A DNA stretch of 64,000 bases, from the NCBI GenBank assembly GCA_016192145.1, contig JACPUT010000006.1, positions 62,001-126,000 of the forward strand. The letters run 5' to 3'. Both the position numbers and the translations under genes were made by a program. The DNA comes from Acidobacteriota bacterium. Its GTDB lineage: Bacteria; Acidobacteriota; Holophagae; Holophagales; Holophagaceae. The notes beneath the pieces were generated by a model, which saw only the letters and a list, made by a program, of their open reading frames with translations, had not been told where the DNA came from and made no database searches. The stretch's first letter is position 1. Each line of letters opens with the position of its first letter. Shown piece after piece: positions 60,764 to 64,000 of the stretch.

Positions 60764-61885
60764 TCAGCCCAGCTTCACGCTCCGACCCCGCCAGTGGTTG
60801 ATCCCCCGCAGGCGATCCCAGAAGGCCCAGGCCTGGCCCAGCGCGAGGGGCGGTCCCAGCAGGGGCCAGAGGGCCCAGAGGAGATCCATGGGGCGGCGGG
60901 TCATGCGCTGGGCCACGTGGCCGAGGAGGGCGGGAACCAGCAGCCAGAGGAGGATCCCCAGGGTGGGCCGGCCCGCGAGGGGTATCCAGATGGGGGCGAG
61001 GAAAAGCAGCAGGGTGCTGGCGACGCCGAGGGGCCCCAGGGGCCAGAGCGGCAGGGCCATGGCGTTCTTGCGCATGGCGCGGATGACGGACCAGAGGCCG
61101 TGGTACATCCGCAGGTGGAGCGCGGGCCCGCCCCGGGCCACCCGGTTGATGAACCCCGCGGCCTTGGCGCGGCGGGCGAGCATCATATCGTCGATGGCCT
61201 CGAGGGGCGCGGCGGCGTGGCCGCCGATGGCGTCATAGGCGCCGCGCCGGATCAGGGTGAAGGCGCCCACCCCGCAGAAGGCCATCGCCTTGGGGTCCGG
61301 CACTTTGTGGGGGGGCACGAGCATGAGGAAACCCGCCGAGGCGAGCGGCAGGGCGAGGCGTTCTCCGGGCGTGGCGGTATCGATGGCGGGCAGCAACGCC
61401 AGCACGTCCGTGACCTGCGCCCCGGCAAAGGCGAGGGCCCGACAGAGAAGGCTTGGATCCGCCTGGACGTCGGCGTCGGCGAGCAGAAGCCATGTGGCTT
61501 CCCGGGCCCATGCGTGGGCCTGGGCGAGGTGCATCGCGTGGTTCTTTCCGAGCCAGCCGCTGGGGAGGTGGTCGTTGCGGATCACGGCGAGGCGCTGGGG
61601 ATGGACCGCCTCCAGCTCCCGCAGGATCTCCGGGGTGCCGTCCGTGCTGCCGTCGTCGACGACGACGATCCGCAGGGGGCCGTGATCCTGGGCCACCCAG
61701 GAGGCGATGGCGGCCTGGATCTCCCGCGCCTCGTCCCGGGCGGGAACGAGGAGGCAAACGCTGGCCTCGGAAGGCGCGGGGTCCTCCGGCAGCTCCGGCA
61801 GCTTCGCGTCATGCCGCAGCACCAGGCCGAGGCCCGTGAGGATGGGGAGCGCGGTGCCCCATGCGATCCAGTCCAGTGGTTGCAT
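60764..61885 (-). CDS. Membrane glycosyltransferase family 2 (HpnB/CrtQ-like)
   Basis: A 373-residue GT2 enzyme. The N-terminal anchor is followed by LLVPARDEAREIQAAI near residue 47, IVVVDDGSTDGT near 75, SGWLGKNHAMHLAQ near 109, LLLADADVQ near 134 (DxD) and EAIDDMMLARRAKAAG near 230. Three to four C-terminal membrane helices follow. The GWLGKNxA motif is shared with hopanoid-associated HpnB and carotenoid glycosyltransferases; acceptor unknown. ATG at 61885. Confidence 0.87.
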   Translation of the reverse strand: MQPLDWIAWGTALPILTGLGLVLRHDAKLPELPEDPAPSEASVCLLVPARDEAREIQAAIASWVAQDHGPLRIVVVDDGSTDGTPEILRELEAVHPQRLAVIRNDHLPSGWLGKNHAMHLAQAHAWAREATWLLLADADVQADPSLLCRALAFAGAQVTDVLALLPAIDTATPGERLALPLASAGFLMLVPPHKVPDPKAMAFCGVGAFTLIRRGAYDAIGGHAAAPLEAIDDMMLARRAKAAGFINRVARGGPALHLRMYHGLWSVIRAMRKNAMALPLWPLGPLGVASTLLLFLAPIWIPLAGRPTLGILLWLLVPALLGHVAQRMTRRPMDLLWALWPLLGPPLALGQAWAFWDRLRGINHWRGRSVKLG

Positions 61886-61910
61886 GCCCTCAGGATGACC
61901 GGACTCGGGG

Positions 61911-63179
61911 TTAATCCCACTCCTGGGCCACGAGGTAGGCCACCGTCGTGGCCACGAGGGCGGGCACCACGAGGGAGGCCTGGGCCGTGGTCTCCGCGAG
62001 AAAGACCACGGGCACGAGCAGGGTTCCGTGGAAGGCCCCCGTGAGGGCGGTGGCGCCGATCACCGTCATGAGGCCTCCGTACCCCGGCAGGAGCCAGGCG
62101 TCGAAGGCGGCGCCGAGGGCCGCCCCCAGAGCGGCACAGGGCAGCCAGGTTCCCCCCACGCCACCACAGGCCAGCGTCAACGCGGTGGCCACCAGCTTGA
62201 GGGCCAGGAAGAGCAGGGCCAGCTTCAGATTCGGGGGCAGGGCCAACAGGTGATTGATGAGTTCCACCCCCCCGCCGAGGGTGATGGGCAGATCGTGGAA
62301 CTGCAGGTGGCCGGGCAAGAGGAGCGCGCAGAGTCCCAGGGCGCCGATGACTCCGCGCCATTGAAGCGGTATGGGAGCGAGGGCCCGCCGCATCCAGGCC
62401 TGCAGGGCGCTGAACAGGCTGGACGTGAGGCCACAGGCGAGGCCCAGAGGCAGGGCGTAGAGGATCTCCGTCCACCGTAGGCCGTAGGGCCGGGTCATCT
62501 GGAGGAGGGGCCCGTGGCCCATGAGCGCGGCGAAGGCGAGGTACCCCCCGGCCGCCGCAACGAGGGGGCCGATGAGGTGCTCCGTGCGGAGGTTTCCGTC
62601 ATGTTCCGCCGCGAAGAGGGCCCCGGAGAGGGGTGCGCGGAATACGGCGGCGAGGGCCCCTGCCGCGCCGCTGGTCACCATGGTGCGCGCGGAGGTGAGG
62701 AAGCGCCGGATGGGGCGGAAGGTAACGGAAAGGGCGGCGGTGGCTCGGTGCAGCTGTAGGCCCAAGGCGGCGCCCATCCACTTGCCCGGGCCTTCCAGCC
62801 CGCTGGACCCTCCGAGCCCCACGGTGGCGGCGCAGGCTGCGGCCTTGATGAGAGAGGCGCGGAAGGGGAAGGCCACGTAGGGATCCGCGTGGCCCATGTG
62901 GACGTCCTCGGCCAGGCTCACTTCACCCACCCTACTGCGGGAGAGCAGGTTGGTGGCCAGGAACAGGCCCACCAGGGGGAGAAGGAGGATCAGGTGGCTC
63001 GGGGCCAAGTGGTGGACGAGGGCTTCCGCGAGGTGCTGGAAGCCGCGGATGGTCCAGGCCATGATCCACCCGGCAAGCACGCCAAGGGGGAACACGAGCA
63101 GGAGCAGGCGCCGCGTGTGGGAGAGGAGGCGCAGGTTGCGGCTCCGGGTGAGGAACAATGGTTTGATCGCCACGGCCAC
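61911..63179 (-). CDS. CLC-family chloride channel/transporter
   Basis: A 422-residue membrane protein with about 10-12 helices. The CLC signatures are GLGGSSGLEGPGKWMGA near residue 127 (GREGP-like selectivity motif with Glu retained) and GGVGGTWLPCAALGAALG near 342. No C-terminal CBS domains are present. The GTG at 63179, preceded by AGGAAGG, is preferred over upstream ATG codons that would overlap the divergent MarR start. A MarR palindrome lies 35 bases upstream. Confidence 0.87.
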   Translation of the reverse strand: MAVAIKPLFLTRSRNLRLLSHTRRLLLLVFPLGVLAGWIMAWTIRGFQHLAEALVHHLAPSHLILLLPLVGLFLATNLLSRSRVGEVSLAEDVHMGHADPYVAFPFRASLIKAAACAATVGLGGSSGLEGPGKWMGAALGLQLHRATAALSVTFRPIRRFLTSARTMVTSGAAGALAAVFRAPLSGALFAAEHDGNLRTEHLIGPLVAAAGGYLAFAALMGHGPLLQMTRPYGLRWTEILYALPLGLACGLTSSLFSALQAWMRRALAPIPLQWRGVIGALGLCALLLPGHLQFHDLPITLGGGVELINHLLALPPNLKLALLFLALKLVATALTLACGGVGGTWLPCAALGAALGAAFDAWLLPGYGGLMTVIGATALTGAFHGTLLVPVVFLAETTAQASLVVPALVATTVAYLVAQEWD

Positions 63180-63213
63180 GGTATTCCTTCCTGGGATCCA
63201 TTGTGGCAGATTG

Positions 63214-63227
63214 ATTGGCATGCCAAT
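63214..63227. promoter_or_regulatory. Palindromic operator between the CLC and MarR genes
   Basis: ATTGGCATGCCAAT is a perfect 14-bp palindrome. It lies between the CLC start and the internal MarR start, overlapping the first MarR ATG. MarR proteins usually bind such sites in divergent promoters. Confidence 0.6.
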
Positions 63228-63711
63228 TAAAAGGACCTTCGACTCCGCGAAGCCCGACCTCGTCGAGGCTTCCATGAATCATTTGCGACGCATCGTCCAG
63301 GCCCTTGAACTGTATTCGAAGGAAGTGGAGGCCAATTTTGGCCTCACGGGCCCTCAGCTGTGGGCCCTGTGGGAGCTGGGTCAGGGTGGGCCCATGGCGC
63401 TGAAGGAACTGGCGGCTCGAATGCACCTGCACCCGAGCACGGTGGTGGGAGTGGTGGATCGTCTATCGGCCAAGAACCTCGTCGTGCGGGCCGAGGATCC
63501 GCTGGATCGCCGCCGGGTGCGCGTGAGCCTCACGGCGAAAGGCAAGACGACCCTTCGCAAGGCACCGCACCCAGCCCAAGGCAGGCTCGTTCACGGCCTG
63601 AGATCCATGTCTTCGCGTCAATTGAGTTCCCTGCACAGGTCTCTTGGGAGGTTGGTGCAAATCATGGAGGCAGATGATTTGGAAGCTCGCTTCTTCTTCT
63701 CTCCCGAGTAG
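63220..63711 (+). CDS. MarR-family transcriptional regulator
   Basis: A regulator of up to 163 residues. The winged helix is clear: FGLTGPQLWALWELGQGG, ELAARMHLHPSTVVGVVDRL (recognition helix) and DPLDRRRVRVSLTAKG (wing). The start is uncertain: ATG 63220 lies inside a palindrome with no ribosome site, whereas ATG 63274 has GAGG five bases upstream and would give 145 residues with the operator in its leader. It is divergent from the CLC gene, its likely target. Confidence 0.85.
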   Translation: MPIKRTFDSAKPDLVEASMNHLRRIVQALELYSKEVEANFGLTGPQLWALWELGQGGPMALKELAARMHLHPSTVVGVVDRLSAKNLVVRAEDPLDRRRVRVSLTAKGKTTLRKAPHPAQGRLVHGLRSMSSRQLSSLHRSLGRLVQIMEADDLEARFFFSPE

Positions 63712-63851
63712 CTCCACCGACCTGGGATTCGATGCCGCCCGACCCGGGCGACCGACCGTTCGAGGGGGCGAATGAACGCTTGCCCTGGGCCAGGGTTGTT
63801 CGGTGAGGGGAGGGGCGGACCCTGGGTTCGGAACAACCAGCGAGGGATCCG

Positions 63852-64000
63852 ATGACGACCAGCATCCATCCTCTCGGAGGAGCACTTGTCCTTGAGAATG
63901 TCGGCACCTTGGTGCGTGTCCGGCAGTTACGGAGTGAAGACCTCCCCCGGATTCCGGGCCTCATGCGCCGGGTCTACGCCCCTCCCCAGTACGGCCCGGA
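63852..64000 (+). CDS. Start of a GNAT-like acetyltransferase gene (3' truncated by window edge)
   Basis: Forty-nine codons are visible. LVRVRQLRSEDLPRIPGLMR followed by RVYAPPQYGP resembles the first strand and helices of GNAT N-acetyltransferases (RxxxxxDlpxi). The acetyl-CoA motif would lie beyond the window. Assignment is tentative. Confidence 0.5.
   Translation, partial: MTTSIHPLGGALVLENVGTLVRVRQLRSEDLPRIPGLMRRVYAPPQYGP

Overview
The window is GC-rich, densely packed bacterial chromosome with no rRNA. It fits an acidobacterium of the Holophaga/Geothrix type. That is an inference from overall gene content: a TolB/TPR-tailed kinase fragment, a separate nuoC and nuoD, a Tlc-like nucleotide transporter, many c-di-GMP and hybrid-kinase proteins, and a flagellin with a sigma-54 promoter. 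A marker-gene comparison was not possible here.

Layout. 1-8.8 kb: kinase tail, asparaginase, flavin-dependent oxidoreductase, a four-helix-bundle gene nested in an inverted repeat, SDR and tryptophan 2,3-dioxygenase, a GGDEF response regulator, NFACT/Rqc2. 9-13.4 kb: HD-GYP protein, then a compact minus-strand operon of ACP, FabZ-like dehydratase, active ketosynthase, ketosynthase with no catalytic residues, and a SPOR protein. 13.6-21.3 kb: nuoABCD, then a flagellin, a MarR/YceI pair and a CDGSH protein, then nuoEF. The complex I operon is therefore split, and nuoG-N are absent. 21.4-27.5 kb: TetR regulator, argF, Tat-exported epimerase-like protein, nucleotide transporter, small enzymes. 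27.57-29.61 kb: four integron attC sites with minus-strand cassettes and no integrase. 29.6-38.9 kb: glycerophosphodiesterase, ThrE-like exporter, FAD-linked oxidase, hybrid kinase, and a zincin metalloprotease gene broken by one amber codon. 38.9-42.2 kb: rplM-rpsI-rpsB-tsf-pyrH. 42.3-49.3 kb: PseG-like protein, gamma carbonic anhydrase-like protein, aminotransferase overlapping tRNA-Val(CAC), efp, Crp/Fnr regulator, trypsin-TPR protein. 49.3-57 kb: 2OG oxygenase; a run of di-haem peroxidase, Spy-like protein, LytS-type kinase and LytTR regulator; recA. 57-64 kb: hybrid kinase translationally coupled to a PilZ-like/receiver protein, glycosyltransferase, CLC channel, MarR, start of a GNAT-like gene.

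Most non-coding DNA is repetitive. Inverted repeats with arms built from period-7 motifs (TCCTTAG, GGCTCTG and CTGGAGA types), plus GCGAAT-type and ACAGAGG-type elements, sit between genes and often contain stop or start codons. There are also local tandem duplications: the 3' ends of the NFACT gene and nuoD, a 74-bp triplication between the LytS-type kinase and its regulator, and a 60-bp repeat upstream of the peroxidase gene.

The observations most worth following are the integrase-less cassette array, the four-helix-bundle gene inside a heptad inverted repeat, the tandem 74-bp units that create coupled mini-ORFs, and the ketosynthase/chain-length-factor-like operon.
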